Assembly: GCF_030547075.1 (NCBI RefSeq)
Contig: NZ_JAUOQH010000013.1
Span: 62,001-126,000 of the forward strand
DNA length: 64,000 nt
Origin: Alteromonas sp. 1_MG-2023
Lineage (GTDB): Bacteria; Pseudomonadota; Gammaproteobacteria; Enterobacterales; Alteromonadaceae
Direction: 5' to 3'
Position numbers and translations under genes: made by a program. This document shows positions 17,872-27,810 of this stretch, one piece after another. Within the stretch, counting starts at the first letter, position 1, and each line of letters starts with the position of its first letter. Below the pieces are notes generated by a model. The model made no database searches, was not told the origin of the DNA, and was given only the letters and a program-made list of their open reading frames with translations.

Positions 17872-18105
17872 TTAAAGGATCTGATTCTGTTTCCACTCAT
17901 TCAGTTTCTTTTCTCTCGCCTCTTCTTTTTCCATGCGAGATTTTTTTCTATCGCAAGGTTCGGGGCAATCGCACGCTTTGGCAATACCCAATGCGCCTAG
18001 TCCACCGCAGCTACCAGCAATGGTCTTGCGCTGTACTAAGTAGCCTACAGCCATAGCAAGTACCATGGTGAGGAAGAAACCGAATGCTAAAATAAACGTA
18101 GACAT
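17872..18105 (-). CDS. nqrM: Na+-NQR maturation protein NqrM
   Basis: A 77-residue protein with one N-terminal membrane helix (residues 4-24) and a Cys-rich segment with Cys33, Cys45, Cys47 and Cys51, followed by a charged coil. This is the NqrM (DUF539) pattern; NqrM is needed to deliver iron to the NqrD/NqrE cysteines. It begins 10 bp after apbE and is last gene of the nqr operon, ahead of a strong terminator. Confidence 0.93.
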   Translation of the reverse strand: MSTFILAFGFFLTMVLAMAVGYLVQRKTIAGSCGGLGALGIAKACDCPEPCDRKKSRMEKEEAREKKLNEWKQNQIL

Positions 18106-18115
18106 AGCCTACTCC

Positions 18116-19147
18116 TTAATTATTTACTTCTACCAGTTTATCAAATTCTGGCGTGGCATACTCTTCAAATCCGTCTGCCGTGCGACGAATGAGGAATACA
18201 GCAAGTTGTTCTTGCTCTGCAAGTTCAATAGCCCGTTCCCATCCCATCACGTTAAACGCAGTAGCTAGGCCATCAGCAATCATTGAAGATGGGTTGACTA
18301 CCGTAACCGACACCAAATCATGAGTGATAGGCGCGCCAGTGTTCGGGTCAATCAAATGAGAATAGCGTTTGCCGTCTTCTTCGTAATAGTTACGATAGTC
18401 GCCCGATGTCGCTATGGCGTTAGTCCCGATAGACACTACCTTTTGTACTGCGCGCTGTGTAGTCACCGGCTTTTCAATTGCAATTAGCCACTCACTGCCA
18501 TCGCCACGTTCGCCTTTCACTCGCATTTCGCCGCCAATCTCTACAAGATAATTTTGTAAATCATGGGAATCTAAAATGGCCGCAACTTCATCTACGCCGT
18601 ACCCCTTAGCAATGGTCGATAAATCAACGTAAAGCATAGGGTTTGCTTTCATAAGACCGGTTGGCGTAGTAGATAATTTCTCATAACCTACATAATCCCG
18701 TACGGCATCAATATCCGCTTGGGTTGGCACTTTCTCTGGGCGTTTGTTAGGTCCAAATCCCCACAGATTGACTAAGGGACCTACCGTAACATCTAGCACC
18801 CCATCACTCAAACGGGCCAAGCGCAATGCTTCATTAACTACTGTCAGAGTCTCTTGCGATACCGCAAAGTTATCCGAATAACGATATTGGTTAAATCGTG
18901 ATAGCTCAGACGTGGTGTCGTAAGTTGACATCAATTTGTTAATATTTACTAGCTTTGCATCAATTTCTTCCTGCAAGCCTTCAACTTCTTTTTCACCTTC
19001 ACCAAGCACATACTTAACATTATAAGTCGTGCCCATGGTTTGGCCTTGCAGATGCGCTACTGCAAGCGGTTTGTCGCTGCAACTTGCTATCAGTAAAATA
19101 CTGATAGCCATAATTGCCAACGCTATACGTGCAAAAAATCGAATCAC
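18116..19147 (-). CDS. apbE: FAD:protein FMN transferase (lipoprotein)
   Basis: A 343-residue periplasmic lipoprotein with lipobox LIASC early. The HLQGQTMGTTYNV opening, the LSTIAKGYGVDEV and the IATSGDYRNYY/HLIDPNTGAP segments are diagnostic of ApbE. It attaches FMN through a phosphoester to Thr of the SGAT motifs in NqrB and NqrC, both encoded upstream. GTG at 19147 is preferred: AGGA lies 8 bases before it, while the upstream TTG at 19171 lies inside the U run of a terminator and has no ribosome site. Confidence 0.93.
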   Translation of the reverse strand: MIRFFARIALAIMAISILLIASCSDKPLAVAHLQGQTMGTTYNVKYVLGEGEKEVEGLQEEIDAKLVNINKLMSTYDTTSELSRFNQYRYSDNFAVSQETLTVVNEALRLARLSDGVLDVTVGPLVNLWGFGPNKRPEKVPTQADIDAVRDYVGYEKLSTTPTGLMKANPMLYVDLSTIAKGYGVDEVAAILDSHDLQNYLVEIGGEMRVKGERGDGSEWLIAIEKPVTTQRAVQKVVSIGTNAIATSGDYRNYYEEDGKRYSHLIDPNTGAPITHDLVSVTVVNPSSMIADGLATAFNVMGWERAIELAEQEQLAVFLIRRTADGFEEYATPEFDKLVEVNN

Positions 19148-19167
19148 GTTTATGGTCCTTTCACTAA

Positions 19168-19193
19168 ACAAAAAGGGGGCTCTCGCCCCCTTT
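19168..19193 (-). terminator. Internal terminator between nqrF and apbE
   Basis: AAAGGGGGC pairs with GCCCCCTTT around the loop TCTC, and on the minus strand it is followed by a U run. It lies in the 66-bp gap between nqrF and apbE and would reduce, not necessarily block, transcription of apbE and nqrM. Confidence 0.8.
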
Positions 19194-19213
19194 CTTACCT
19201 AATTGATTTCGGA

Positions 19214-20446
19214 TTAACCACCGAAGTCATCAAGCATTATATTTTCGTCTTCAACACCTAGTTCTTTCAACATGTTGATAACGGCTGCGTTCATCATAGG
19301 AGGTCCACACATGTAGAACTCACAATCTTCTGGCGCAGGGTGGTCTTTCAAATAGTTCTCAAGAAGAACTTGGTGAATGAACCCTGTGTAACCTTCCCAG
19401 TTGTCCTCTGGTTGAGGATCTGAAAGGGCAACATGCCATTTAAAGTTATCATTTTCTGCTGCTAACTCATCGAAATCTTCTGTATAGAACATTTCACGAA
19501 GTGAACGTGCACCGTACCAGAAGCTCATCTTACGATCAGATTTTAAGCGACGAAGTTGGTCGAAGATATGTGAGCGCATTGGCGCCATACCAGCACCACC
19601 ACCAACGAATACCATTTCGTTCTCGGTTTCTTTCGCGAAAAACTCACCGAATGGACCAGAAATCGTGGCTTTGTCACCCTCAGTCAGGCTCCAAATGTAC
19701 GATGACATTTTACCAGCAGGTAGGCTTAGGTTATTAGGTGGCGGCGTAGCGATACGCACGTTCAACATAATAATGCCTTCTTCTTCTGGGTAGTTAGCCA
19801 TTGAATAAGCACGAATGGTTTCTTCATCTACTTTAGATTCGATATCGAAGAAGCCAAAACGTTCCCAATCACCGCGATACTCATCAGGGATTTCAAACTC
19901 TTTGTACTTAACGTGGTGCGCAGGGGCTTCAATTTGAATGTAACCACCAGCACGGAAAGGTACGCTTTCACCGTTAGGAATTTGAAGCTTAAGTTCTTTG
20001 ATGAAAGTAGCTTTGTTATCGTTAGAAATAACTTCACAATCCCACTTCTTAACACCAAATACCGACTCTTCAAGCTCGATTTCCATGTCTTGCTTAATCG
20101 CAACCTGACATGATAAACGGCAGCCTTCACGAGCTTCACCTTTAGTGATGTGATCAAGTTCAGTTGGAAGGATTTCACCACCACCTGAATGCACGTCTAC
20201 ACGACACTGACCACAAGAACCACCACCACCACATGCTGAAGATACGAAGTATCCTGCATCTGCTAGTGCGCCAAGAAGCTTGCCGCCTGGCTCAGTTTTA
20301 ATTGCTTTGTCTGGGTCACCATTAATAGTGATGGTTACATCACCGCTTGGTACCAGCTTCGACTTGGCAAACATGATGATAAATACTAGCGCCAATACAA
20401 TGGCAATAAACATGCCGACGCCTAGGAAAATTTCTACTTGATTCAT
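19214..20446 (-). CDS. nqrF: Na+-NQR subunit F (NADH dehydrogenase module)
   Basis: A 410-residue subunit. One N-terminal membrane helix (about 5-27) is followed by a 2Fe-2S ferredoxin domain with Cys72, Cys78, Cys81 and Cys113, an FAD-binding domain with RAYSMANYP, and an NADH-binding domain with [14 protein letters not shown] and [10 protein letters not shown]. It takes electrons from NADH and passes them via FAD and the iron-sulfur cluster into the complex. It ends with the conserved C-terminal DDFGG. Confidence 0.98.
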   Translation of the reverse strand: MNQVEIFLGVGMFIAIVLALVFIIMFAKSKLVPSGDVTITINGDPDKAIKTEPGGKLLGALADAGYFVSSACGGGGSCGQCRVDVHSGGGEILPTELDHITKGEAREGCRLSCQVAIKQDMEIELEESVFGVKKWDCEVISNDNKATFIKELKLQIPNGESVPFRAGGYIQIEAPAHHVKYKEFEIPDEYRGDWERFGFFDIESKVDEETIRAYSMANYPEEEGIIMLNVRIATPPPNNLSLPAGKMSSYIWSLTEGDKATISGPFGEFFAKETENEMVFVGGGAGMAPMRSHIFDQLRRLKSDRKMSFWYGARSLREMFYTEDFDELAAENDNFKWHVALSDPQPEDNWEGYTGFIHQVLLENYLKDHPAPEDCEFYMCGPPMMNAAVINMLKELGVEDENIMLDDFGG

Positions 20447-20466
20447 TTATATGCTCCCGAGCTCGA

Positions 20467-21075
20467 TTACAGCTGAATACCAGTGAATGACTGGAAGCCA
20501 AGTGCCATAAGACCCGCAATCATGAACACAGAGCCCAGACCACGAATACCATCAGGCATATCGGCATATTTAAGCTTTTCACGTACAGCGGCCAATAACA
20601 CAATAGCTATTGCCCAGCCCATACCACTTCCTACGCCGTAAACGACACTTTCGGTCAAGTTGTATTCACGTTGTACCGCGAATGCCACACCACCGAAGAT
20701 AGCGCAGTTAACCGTAATTAGCGGAAGGAAGATACCAAGCGCGTTATAAAGCGCAGGGAAAAACTTGTCTAAGCTCATTTCCAAAATTTGAACCAATGCC
20801 GCGATAACGCCGATAAAGGTTAGGAAGTTTAGGAAGCTTAAATCTGCATCAGGGAAACCAGCCCACGCTAGTGCACCTGGTGCAAGGATGTTCACATAAA
20901 TGATTTGGTTAACCGGTACAGAAATACCCAGTACTACGATTACCGCAACACCAAGACCCATAGCAGTTTTAACTTTCTTCGATACCGCCAAGAAGGTACA
21001 CATACCTAAGAAAAGTGATAACGCCATGTTCTCAACAAAAATTGAGCGAACAAATAACGACAAATAATGTTCCAT
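20467..21075 (-). CDS. nqrE: Na+-NQR subunit E
   Basis: A 202-residue membrane subunit with six hydrophobic helices. Cys26 (LGMCTFL) and the Cys of TVNCAIFGG (about residue 125) match the cysteines that, with those of NqrD, hold the intramembrane iron centre. It begins 3 bp after nqrD and has the family's full length. It is part of the sodium pathway of the complex. Confidence 0.97.
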   Translation of the reverse strand: MEHYLSLFVRSIFVENMALSLFLGMCTFLAVSKKVKTAMGLGVAVIVVLGISVPVNQIIYVNILAPGALAWAGFPDADLSFLNFLTFIGVIAALVQILEMSLDKFFPALYNALGIFLPLITVNCAIFGGVAFAVQREYNLTESVVYGVGSGMGWAIAIVLLAAVREKLKYADMPDGIRGLGSVFMIAGLMALGFQSFTGIQL

Positions 21076-21078
21076 GAC

Positions 21079-21711
21079 TTACTCCTTAGGCTCTACTTGC
21101 TCGGGACGAAGGGTACGGATAACCCAAATCATACCGCCGATTAAGAAGAATGAGCTAAATGGTAGGATTAACAAACCATTACCCTGATACCAACCACCGT
21201 TTTGAACTAAAGGAAGAATTTCGAAACCTAAAATTGTACCGAAACCGAATAGCTCTTTGATTGTACCAATAACAATCAATACGAATGAGTAACCCAAACC
21301 GTTACCAATACCATCTAAAAAGCTCATCAGAGGTGGGCTCTTCATTGCATAGGCTTCAGCACGACCCATTACGATACAGTTAGTAATAATCAAACCAACG
21401 AATACGGACAGCTGCTTCGAAATTTCATACGAATAAGCTTTCAGTATTTGGTCAACTACGATTACCAAAGACGCAATGATAGTCATTTGGATGATGATAC
21501 GAACGCTTGATGGGATCTGGTTACGAATCATTGAAATAAACAAGTTCGAGAACGCAACAACCGTGGTTAGCGCCAAAGACATTACCAAGGCTGTTTCAAG
21601 CTTAGTGGTAATAGCCAGTGCAGAACAAATACCAAGTACCTGCAAGGCAATTGGGTTGTTGTCCATAATTGGCCCAAAGAGGGCCTTTTTCATTTCTTTA
21701 GTATCTGCCAT
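21079..21711 (-). CDS. nqrD: Na+-NQR subunit D
   Basis: A 210-residue membrane subunit with six helices. Cys29 (LGICSAL) and Cys112 ([11 protein letters not shown]) are the conserved iron-ligand positions. It is homologous to NqrE and inserted in the membrane with inverted topology in the family. It starts 10 bp after nqrC. Confidence 0.97.
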   Translation of the reverse strand: MADTKEMKKALFGPIMDNNPIALQVLGICSALAITTKLETALVMSLALTTVVAFSNLFISMIRNQIPSSVRIIIQMTIIASLVIVVDQILKAYSYEISKQLSVFVGLIITNCIVMGRAEAYAMKSPPLMSFLDGIGNGLGYSFVLIVIGTIKELFGFGTILGFEILPLVQNGGWYQGNGLLILPFSSFFLIGGMIWVIRTLRPEQVEPKE

Positions 21712-21721
21712 GAGACTCCCC

Positions 21722-22486
21722 TTATGAACGCCATGCCTGAGTCTTCAGGAACTGGCCGAAGCCTTGCTCGCCTACCCAGTATTGAATGGTGTTTTCAACA
21801 CCTTTACTGGTTAGGGTAGCACCTGAAAGCGCATCAATAGTGTGTGGATTGCTTGGGTTTGCATTTTTAACTACGCGGATAGCCACATCGCCATCTTCAA
21901 ATAGTTTCTTTCCATCCCATTTGTCCTGCCACGCTGGATTTTGCACTTCGCCACCAAGTCCTGGTGTTTCTTTTTGTTGATAGTAAATCAACTCACGAAC
22001 TGTTTCGCCATCGGCGTCAAGGGCAAGAAAACCGTACATAAGATCCCATAGACCACTACCGTGCACAGGCAAGATAATGCGAGATACATCGCCAGCTTCG
22101 TCACGTACCAAATAAACACTGGCAACATTCGGGCGACGTTGGAAGCCAACGTTGCTGTTAGTTACCTTTGTGCTGTACTCAGTTTGCTTCGCGGCTTTAT
22201 ACATATCGTAATCTGGCTCAGGTGCTTCTACAAACTCACCGCTTTCCAAATCAACATAGCGAGATTCAATCTTTTCGCTATATGTACTTTCGATTGCTTT
22301 ACCTGTCATACCTGTTTCGTAAAGCCCGGCTGCGTTCAAAATGTTGCTCTTTTTATCAAGCGACGCATTGGTTTGTTGTAGCGAGCGTAAGCCTACTGCC
22401 GCGCCAGATACAACAATTGAACACACAAGACAAACGGCGACTACAACGCCAATCGTTTTTCCTAAAGATTCTTTTTTAGCCGACAC
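21722..22486 (-). CDS. nqrC: Na+-NQR subunit C (FMN-binding)
   Basis: A 254-residue subunit with one N-terminal helix (about 10-32) and a periplasmic FMN-binding domain. SGATLTSKG (from residue 221) carries the Thr224 that ApbE modifies with FMN. It overlaps the end of nqrB by 11 bp, suggesting translational coupling. Confidence 0.97.
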   Translation of the reverse strand: MSAKKESLGKTIGVVVAVCLVCSIVVSGAAVGLRSLQQTNASLDKKSNILNAAGLYETGMTGKAIESTYSEKIESRYVDLESGEFVEAPEPDYDMYKAAKQTEYSTKVTNSNVGFQRRPNVASVYLVRDEAGDVSRIILPVHGSGLWDLMYGFLALDADGETVRELIYYQQKETPGLGGEVQNPAWQDKWDGKKLFEDGDVAIRVVKNANPSNPHTIDALSGATLTSKGVENTIQYWVGEQGFGQFLKTQAWRS

Positions 22487-23678
22487 GAGCTACCCTCCGC
22501 TTGATATTACTTTGTGCGACGAAATAGTCGAACAGTGGCGCCCAAAGGTTGGCAAAAAGAATGGCCAACATTACACCTTCTGGGAAGGCTGGGTTTAGCA
22601 CACGAACAAGTACTGTCATAAAGCCGATGAAAATACCGTATGCCCACTTACCTTGGTTGGTAAACGATGCAGACACTGGGTCTGTCGCCATAAAGAACAT
22701 ACCAAAGGCAAGACCACCAATAACGAAGTGCCAATAGGCAGGCATTGCAAACATATAGTTGGTATCGCTACCAATCATATTCAGCAAGGTGGCAAACACG
22801 GCTACACCGATTGCTACACCAGCAACAATTCGCCAGCTTGCAATACGCATATACATAATGAACAAACCACCAATTAAGATGGCCAATGCAGATACTTCAC
22901 CCGCAGAACCTGCGATAGTACCGAAGAAGCTGTCAAACCAAAGGTCCATGTTAGTGTAATCAAGCGCGCCTGAAGCTGCTTGGCTTAATGACGTTGCACC
23001 TGAGTAACCATCGGCAGCAACCCAAACTTGGTCGCCAGAGATTTGTGCCGGGTATGCGAAGTATAAGAACGCACGACCAGATAGTGCAGGGTTAAGGAAG
23101 TTACGGCCAGTTCCACCGAATACTTCTTTAGCGATAACCACACCAAAGGTAATACCTAATGCAACCTGCCAAAGCGGGATAGTTGCCGGTAATGTTAATG
23201 CGAAAAGTACTGAGGTAACGAAGAAACCTTCGTTAACTTCATGCTTACGCACTGACGCAAACAATACTTCCCAGAAGCCACCTACAATGAAGGTGACTGC
23301 ATAGATAGGTAACCAGAAGCAGGCACCGTAGAAGAACAGCCCTAAAATTCCAGAATTAGCTAAGTCTCCGCCTAACGCAGTGAATAGTCCTGCTTGCCAT
23401 GTATCAGGAAGTGTACCGGCACCAGCAGCAATAGCATCTTGCGCTTGGAAACCAATGTTGTACATACCGAAGAACATTGCTGGGAATGTTGCTAACCACA
23501 CCAAAATCATGATGCGTTTAAGGTCAATGCTGTCACGCACGTGCGTGTTAGCTTTGTTTACTTTACCTGGTGTATAGAAAATAGTTGCCGCTGCTTCATA
23601 CAATGCATACCATTTTTCGTGCTTTCCACCTGGTTCAAAGTTTGGTTCAATTTTTTCTAAATACGCTTTTAAACCCAT
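22476..23678 (-). CDS. nqrB: Na+-NQR subunit B (FMN and riboflavin, sodium channel)
   Basis: A 400-residue membrane subunit with about ten helices. The SGAT motif in ADGYSGATS places the covalently bound FMN at Thr229. [24 protein letters not shown] is a conserved NqrB signature. It provides the main sodium path and the quinone site with NqrA. It begins 2 bp after nqrA. Confidence 0.98.
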   Translation of the reverse strand: MGLKAYLEKIEPNFEPGGKHEKWYALYEAAATIFYTPGKVNKANTHVRDSIDLKRIMILVWLATFPAMFFGMYNIGFQAQDAIAAGAGTLPDTWQAGLFTALGGDLANSGILGLFFYGACFWLPIYAVTFIVGGFWEVLFASVRKHEVNEGFFVTSVLFALTLPATIPLWQVALGITFGVVIAKEVFGGTGRNFLNPALSGRAFLYFAYPAQISGDQVWVAADGYSGATSLSQAASGALDYTNMDLWFDSFFGTIAGSAGEVSALAILIGGLFIMYMRIASWRIVAGVAIGVAVFATLLNMIGSDTNYMFAMPAYWHFVIGGLAFGMFFMATDPVSASFTNQGKWAYGIFIGFMTVLVRVLNPAFPEGVMLAILFANLWAPLFDYFVAQSNIKRRVARVG

Positions 23679-23680
23679 GA

Positions 23681-25021
23681 CTAACCCTCTTTCTCAATAG
23701 TGGTCAAACAGTCGCGTAAAATTGGGCCGTAGTTGTATTTGCCTGGGCATACGTAAGTACACAAGGCTAAATCTTCTTCGTCCAACTCTAAACAACCCAA
23801 CGTTTGAGCACTGTCACAATCACCAGAAATCAGATCTCTAAGCAAAAGCGTAGGAATGATATCTAGGGGCATAACGCGTTCGTAGTTACCAATTGGCACC
23901 ATAGAGCGCTCAGAGCCATTGGTTGTTGTTGTCATATCAAATTTCTTACCGCCACCTAAGTGACCAAGGTAAGCGCGCGTAACCGAGTGCTTGTCTGAAC
24001 CAGGGGTGATCCAACCAAGAAACTTCTTCTCGCGACCTTCTTTAAGCAATGATACTTGTGAGTGGAAACGACCTAAAAAGCCGTGAACACCATTTGCAGT
24101 TACACCGTTTAACACGGAGCCTGAAACCACGCGTACATCACCATCTTGTTGTTCGTTTGCTAGCAACTCACCTAAATCGGCACCTAAAGAGGTACGAACT
24201 AAGCGAGGGTTTTTAGCAGATGGTCCACCGATAGCAATAACACGACGAGTGTCTAGCTCACCAGTAGTAAGTAATGCGCCAAAGGCCATTACATCTTGAT
24301 AGCTAATGTGCCAAACCGTTTTGTTCAAACCAGCAGAATCCAAATAATGGATATGTGTACCAGCTAGTCCCGCAGGATGTGGGCCACCGAATTCTTCTAC
24401 GTCTACCGCAGCGTCACCCGTTGCGACTGAAGAGCCTGCTGCCTTACAAACGTAAACTTTGCCGCCGCTTAACTGGGTTAACGCTTTAAGACCGTTAACG
24501 AAGTCATCGTTACGCTCAGCAATAATCACCGCTGGGTCCGCTGCTAGCGGGTTGGTGTCCATTGCTGTAACAAAGATTGAATTTGGTACCGAGTCAAGGG
24601 CTGGAGATTTGCTAAATGGACGTGTGCGTAACGCTGTCCACATGCCTGACTCTACTAAGATTGACTGGAGTTGCTCCCGTGTTGTATTCGCAATTTGCTC
24701 AGCAGCGATTTTGTCAAAGCTAACAGCATCATTGCCATTTACTTTCACTACAACTGATTGCAAAACACGTCTTGCACCACGGTTTACTTCTACCACTTCA
24801 CCTGCTGCAGGAGCAGTGAACTTAACGCCAGGATTCTTTTTATCTTCAAAAAGCATCTGGCCTTTTTTCACTACATCGCCAACTTGCACGTGCATGGTAG
24901 GTCGCATACCCACATATTCTTCTCCCAGAATGGCAACGCGTGAAACGGCAGATCCTTCATCGATCTCCTGCTTCGGCGCTCCCTCTATTGGGAGGTCGAG
25001 ACCTTTCTTGATTTTTATCAT
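23681..25021 (-). CDS. nqrA: Na+-NQR subunit A
   Basis: A 446-residue soluble subunit at the cytoplasmic side, first of the operon. The opening [16 protein letters not shown] is the family start, so the ATG at 25021 is chosen over an in-frame ATG 39 bases upstream. The lipoyl-like fold segment [15 protein letters not shown] and the late [22 protein letters not shown] are conserved. NqrA takes part in quinone binding. Confidence 0.97.
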   Translation of the reverse strand: MIKIKKGLDLPIEGAPKQEIDEGSAVSRVAILGEEYVGMRPTMHVQVGDVVKKGQMLFEDKKNPGVKFTAPAAGEVVEVNRGARRVLQSVVVKVNGNDAVSFDKIAAEQIANTTREQLQSILVESGMWTALRTRPFSKSPALDSVPNSIFVTAMDTNPLAADPAVIIAERNDDFVNGLKALTQLSGGKVYVCKAAGSSVATGDAAVDVEEFGGPHPAGLAGTHIHYLDSAGLNKTVWHISYQDVMAFGALLTTGELDTRRVIAIGGPSAKNPRLVRTSLGADLGELLANEQQDGDVRVVSGSVLNGVTANGVHGFLGRFHSQVSLLKEGREKKFLGWITPGSDKHSVTRAYLGHLGGGKKFDMTTTTNGSERSMVPIGNYERVMPLDIIPTLLLRDLISGDCDSAQTLGCLELDEEDLALCTYVCPGKYNYGPILRDCLTTIEKEG

Positions 25022-25496
25022 ATGTAATCGCACTACTCTAATAGAAATACTCTTTTGCATGACCGCAGTAAATCCTGCTTATCAGCATGCAAAAGCGTAC
25101 TATTTTTAAGGTGTAATACCTTTAATATTTAGATTGACGGAATTTACTTACTGTCACGGTCAGCCTGTTTTGAAGCCGTAACTTACATTCCAAATGTACA
25201 AGTGACGTAATACGTCTTTTCTTATATAGACCAACAGTGAAAATTCACACATATTTTTGTTGTTGTATTAGTGCAATCAACGCTGTTGTTGAGTAGGAGT
25301 AGAATAGACCCCTACTTAATTTCGGGATTTTAGCATTAACCGAGCGGTTTGTGCCACGCAAATCATAGATAAAGAGCAACTTTTCTATAATTTAATGTAA
25401 ACCCTATTTACGTTTATGTGGTAACTAAACAACGAAAAAGCCGCCCTATTCGACGGCTTGAAGCGCTACCAAAGCATACTTTAGTATAGCCAACCC
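25022..25496. other. Intergenic region upstream of nqrA
   Basis: The 475 bp hold the nqr promoter region, AT-rich sequence, an imperfect hairpin AGTAGGAGT/ACCCCTACT at 25292-25316 and the fabV terminator. No gene is seen, and no clear operator was recognised. Confidence 0.55.
25435..25459 (-). terminator. Terminator of fabV
   Basis: Stem AAGCCG/CGGCTT (25438-25443 with 25454-25459) with a ten-base loop, followed on the minus strand by five U. It lies 38 bp after the fabV stop. Confidence 0.7.
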
Positions 25497-26675
25497 TTAC
25501 CAATTAACGAGTGGGTCAATATCCTGTTCGTAATCAACACCTTCAATATCGAAACCAAACAGCTTCAAAAATTCATGATGATAGCCCGCGTAGTCACTTA
25601 ATTCATGGAAGTTTTCTTGGGTCACTTTATCCCACAACGCTTGAATTTTTGCTTGTGTAGCATCGTTGGTCTCAATTCCATCCATGCGATAACGGTTCGC
25701 TTCGTCCAACGTAGGTGTGTCACCAAATAAGCACGTTGAGAATAAACCATGAATTTGTTCTATGCAGCCTTCATGGGTGCCATCACGTTTCATGACTTCT
25801 TGCATTAACGAGATATACAACGGCATAACTGGAATAGCTGAGCTGGCTTGTGTAACCAATGCTTTTAACGAACTTACGTTCGCTTCAACTAACAACTCGC
25901 TATTTTTACCAATAATAGCCGCGGCCGCTCTGTCTAAATCTTCTTTCGCTTTGCCGATAGTCGCTTGACCATAGATAGGCCAAGTTAGCGCTTTACCTAT
26001 GTAGGTATAAGCGGTGGTTTTGCAGCCTTCAGCCAATACACCAGCTTCGGCAAGCTTATCCATCCAACGCTCCCAATCTTCCCCGCCCATTACTTTAATG
26101 GTGTTTAAGATTTCATCGTCGTTTGCCGCTTCTAACGTAACATCGTGTACTTTGTCTTTATCGGTATCATAAGTTTTAGTAGTGTACTCACGCCCTACTG
26201 GCTTAAGGGTAGATTTGTATACCACACCCGTATCTGGGTCAGTTCTGCGCGGTGACGCCAAGCTATAAATAACTAAATCAACTTTGCCCATGTTGGCTTT
26301 AATCTTATCTATCGTTTGCGCTTTAATTTCATCAGAAAACGCATCACCATTGATAGTGTCAGCATAAAGCCCTTTTTTAGACGCCTGCTGATGGAAGGCT
26401 GCAGTATTGTACCAACCCGCTGTACCGGTTTTACGTTCTGTTGGCGCTTTTTCGAAGCAAACGCCGAGGGTTTTTGCACCATAACCAAATGCAGAAGTAA
26501 TACGTGATGCCAACCCGTAACCGGTTGAACTGCCAATGACTAGCACGTTTTTAGGGCCATCGCCTAAGTCGCCTTTCTTTTCAATAAAGGCAATTTGTTG
26601 TTCTACTGATTTTTCACAACCCACAGGATGTGCGTTTGTGCAGATAAAGCCTCTCACTTTAGGCTTGATAACCAT
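25497..26675 (-). CDS. fabV: Enoyl-[ACP] reductase FabV
   Basis: A 392-residue trans-2-enoyl-ACP/CoA reductase. MVIKPKVRGFICTNAHPVGCE is the typical FabV opening, VIGSSTGYGLASRI is the NADH-binding motif, and YGQATIGKAK carries the Tyr-x8-Lys catalytic pair that distinguishes FabV from FabI. It performs the last reduction of fatty acid elongation and in known cases is triclosan-resistant. The start is set at 26675, with AAGGA at proper spacing; an ATG 6 bases upstream is too close to that site. Confidence 0.96.
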   Translation of the reverse strand: MVIKPKVRGFICTNAHPVGCEKSVEQQIAFIEKKGDLGDGPKNVLVIGSSTGYGLASRITSAFGYGAKTLGVCFEKAPTERKTGTAGWYNTAAFHQQASKKGLYADTINGDAFSDEIKAQTIDKIKANMGKVDLVIYSLASPRRTDPDTGVVYKSTLKPVGREYTTKTYDTDKDKVHDVTLEAANDDEILNTIKVMGGEDWERWMDKLAEAGVLAEGCKTTAYTYIGKALTWPIYGQATIGKAKEDLDRAAAAIIGKNSELLVEANVSSLKALVTQASSAIPVMPLYISLMQEVMKRDGTHEGCIEQIHGLFSTCLFGDTPTLDEANRYRMDGIETNDATQAKIQALWDKVTQENFHELSDYAGYHHEFLKLFGFDIEGVDYEQDIDPLVNW

Positions 26676-26917
26676 AATCATTTTCCTTTTTTATGCGTGC
26701 GCCTATTGTAAACGTGCGAAGGCTTATAACAACTCGGAGCAGATGACACTTATATAAGCAACGAACACCTTAATGTTCAAAAAAGATGCACATGTACAAA
26801 TTAGTATTTATTTTGACAACTGTTTTAGAAGCGTATCTTTGTAAGAATATAGTGGAAAGCTATGGAATGTATATGAAAACAAAAGTGATTAGCGACTGAT
26901 GCGCTAAAACGCAAGGT

Positions 26918-26951
26918 AAAAAGGTGAGCCCCCACAAGAGCTCACCTTTTT
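26918..26951 (-). terminator. Terminator of fklB
   Basis: A 12-bp stem AAAAAGGTGAGC/GCTCACCTTTTT with a ten-base loop, just after the fklB stop, ending in U on the minus strand. Confidence 0.88.
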
Positions 26952-26956
26952 GTGAA

Positions 26957-27577
26957 CTAGCCTAAGATATCAAGCAATTCAACATCAAAAATTAACGTGC
27001 TGTATGGTGCAATTGCTGCACCAGCACCTTGCTCACCGTACGCAAGGTCGTGAGGTACGTACAAACGCAACTTAGCACCAACTTTCATAAGCTGTAATGC
27101 TTCAGTCCAGCCTCTGATCACGCCGCCCACTGGGAATTCAGCAGGTTGACCGCGATCGTAAGAGCTGTCAAAAACGTCACCTGAGGTAAGTGTACCGTGG
27201 TAGTGAACGCGAACCGTGCTATCTGCAGTTGGCGTTTCGCCATCGCCTTCAGCCAGTACTTCGTACTGTAGGCCAGATTCAGTCACTTGAACTTCTTCAC
27301 GCTTTGCGTTTTCTTCTAAGAACTTAACGCCTTCTTCGATAACCGCTTTGCTAGCTTCTTCTTTCTCAGCTTGCATACGCTTATGAATTTCACCGAATGC
27401 ATCACGTAGTGCGTCGTTATCAACCTGCGGAGCTTGACCCGCGAAAGCATCTTTTAAACCTGCCACTACTGCGTCAATCGCCATACCTTCAAAAGGATTA
27501 GATTGTAATTGTTGACCCATTTGAAAACCAATGCCGTAACTTGCTTGGGTTTCTACTGTATTGAATGTATCAGTCAC
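26957..27577 (-). CDS. fklB: FKBP-type peptidyl-prolyl isomerase (FklB-like)
   Basis: A 206-residue isomerase with an N-terminal dimerisation helix region (TFNTVETQASYGIGFQMG) and a C-terminal FKBP domain (VRVHYHGTLTSGDVFDSSYDRG, LRLYVPHDLAYGEQGAG). It catalyses prolyl cis/trans isomerisation. The start is GTG at 27577, supported by CAGGAG six bases upstream and by the family N-terminus; an ATG frame start 36 bases upstream lacks a ribosome site. No signal peptide with this start, so it is cytoplasmic. Confidence 0.92.
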   Translation of the reverse strand: MTDTFNTVETQASYGIGFQMGQQLQSNPFEGMAIDAVVAGLKDAFAGQAPQVDNDALRDAFGEIHKRMQAEKEEASKAVIEEGVKFLEENAKREEVQVTESGLQYEVLAEGDGETPTADSTVRVHYHGTLTSGDVFDSSYDRGQPAEFPVGGVIRGWTEALQLMKVGAKLRLYVPHDLAYGEQGAGAAIAPYSTLIFDVELLDILG

Positions 27578-27810
27578 AAGAACTCCTGAAATTAAATTAC
27601 AAATGCAGTACAAATTTCAAACAAACCGCGTTTCACGAATATGTTTCTGCATTTTCCGGTGCCAGAGTGTAGCACACCAGAATTTATCTTGCTTTGAGCA
27701 TTAAATAGATGGATGCATTTGGAACGAATTATTGTAAATTATAACGCAAAGTGGTTTTACAACTTGTTAAGTACTTAGTATGGTGAAGGCCATATAATTG
27801 GGAGGATAGC

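Noticed and set aside
24459-25109. Open frame of 216 codons opposite nqrA
   Set aside because: It is a shadow of nqrA, a well-conserved gene, and extends past its start without support.
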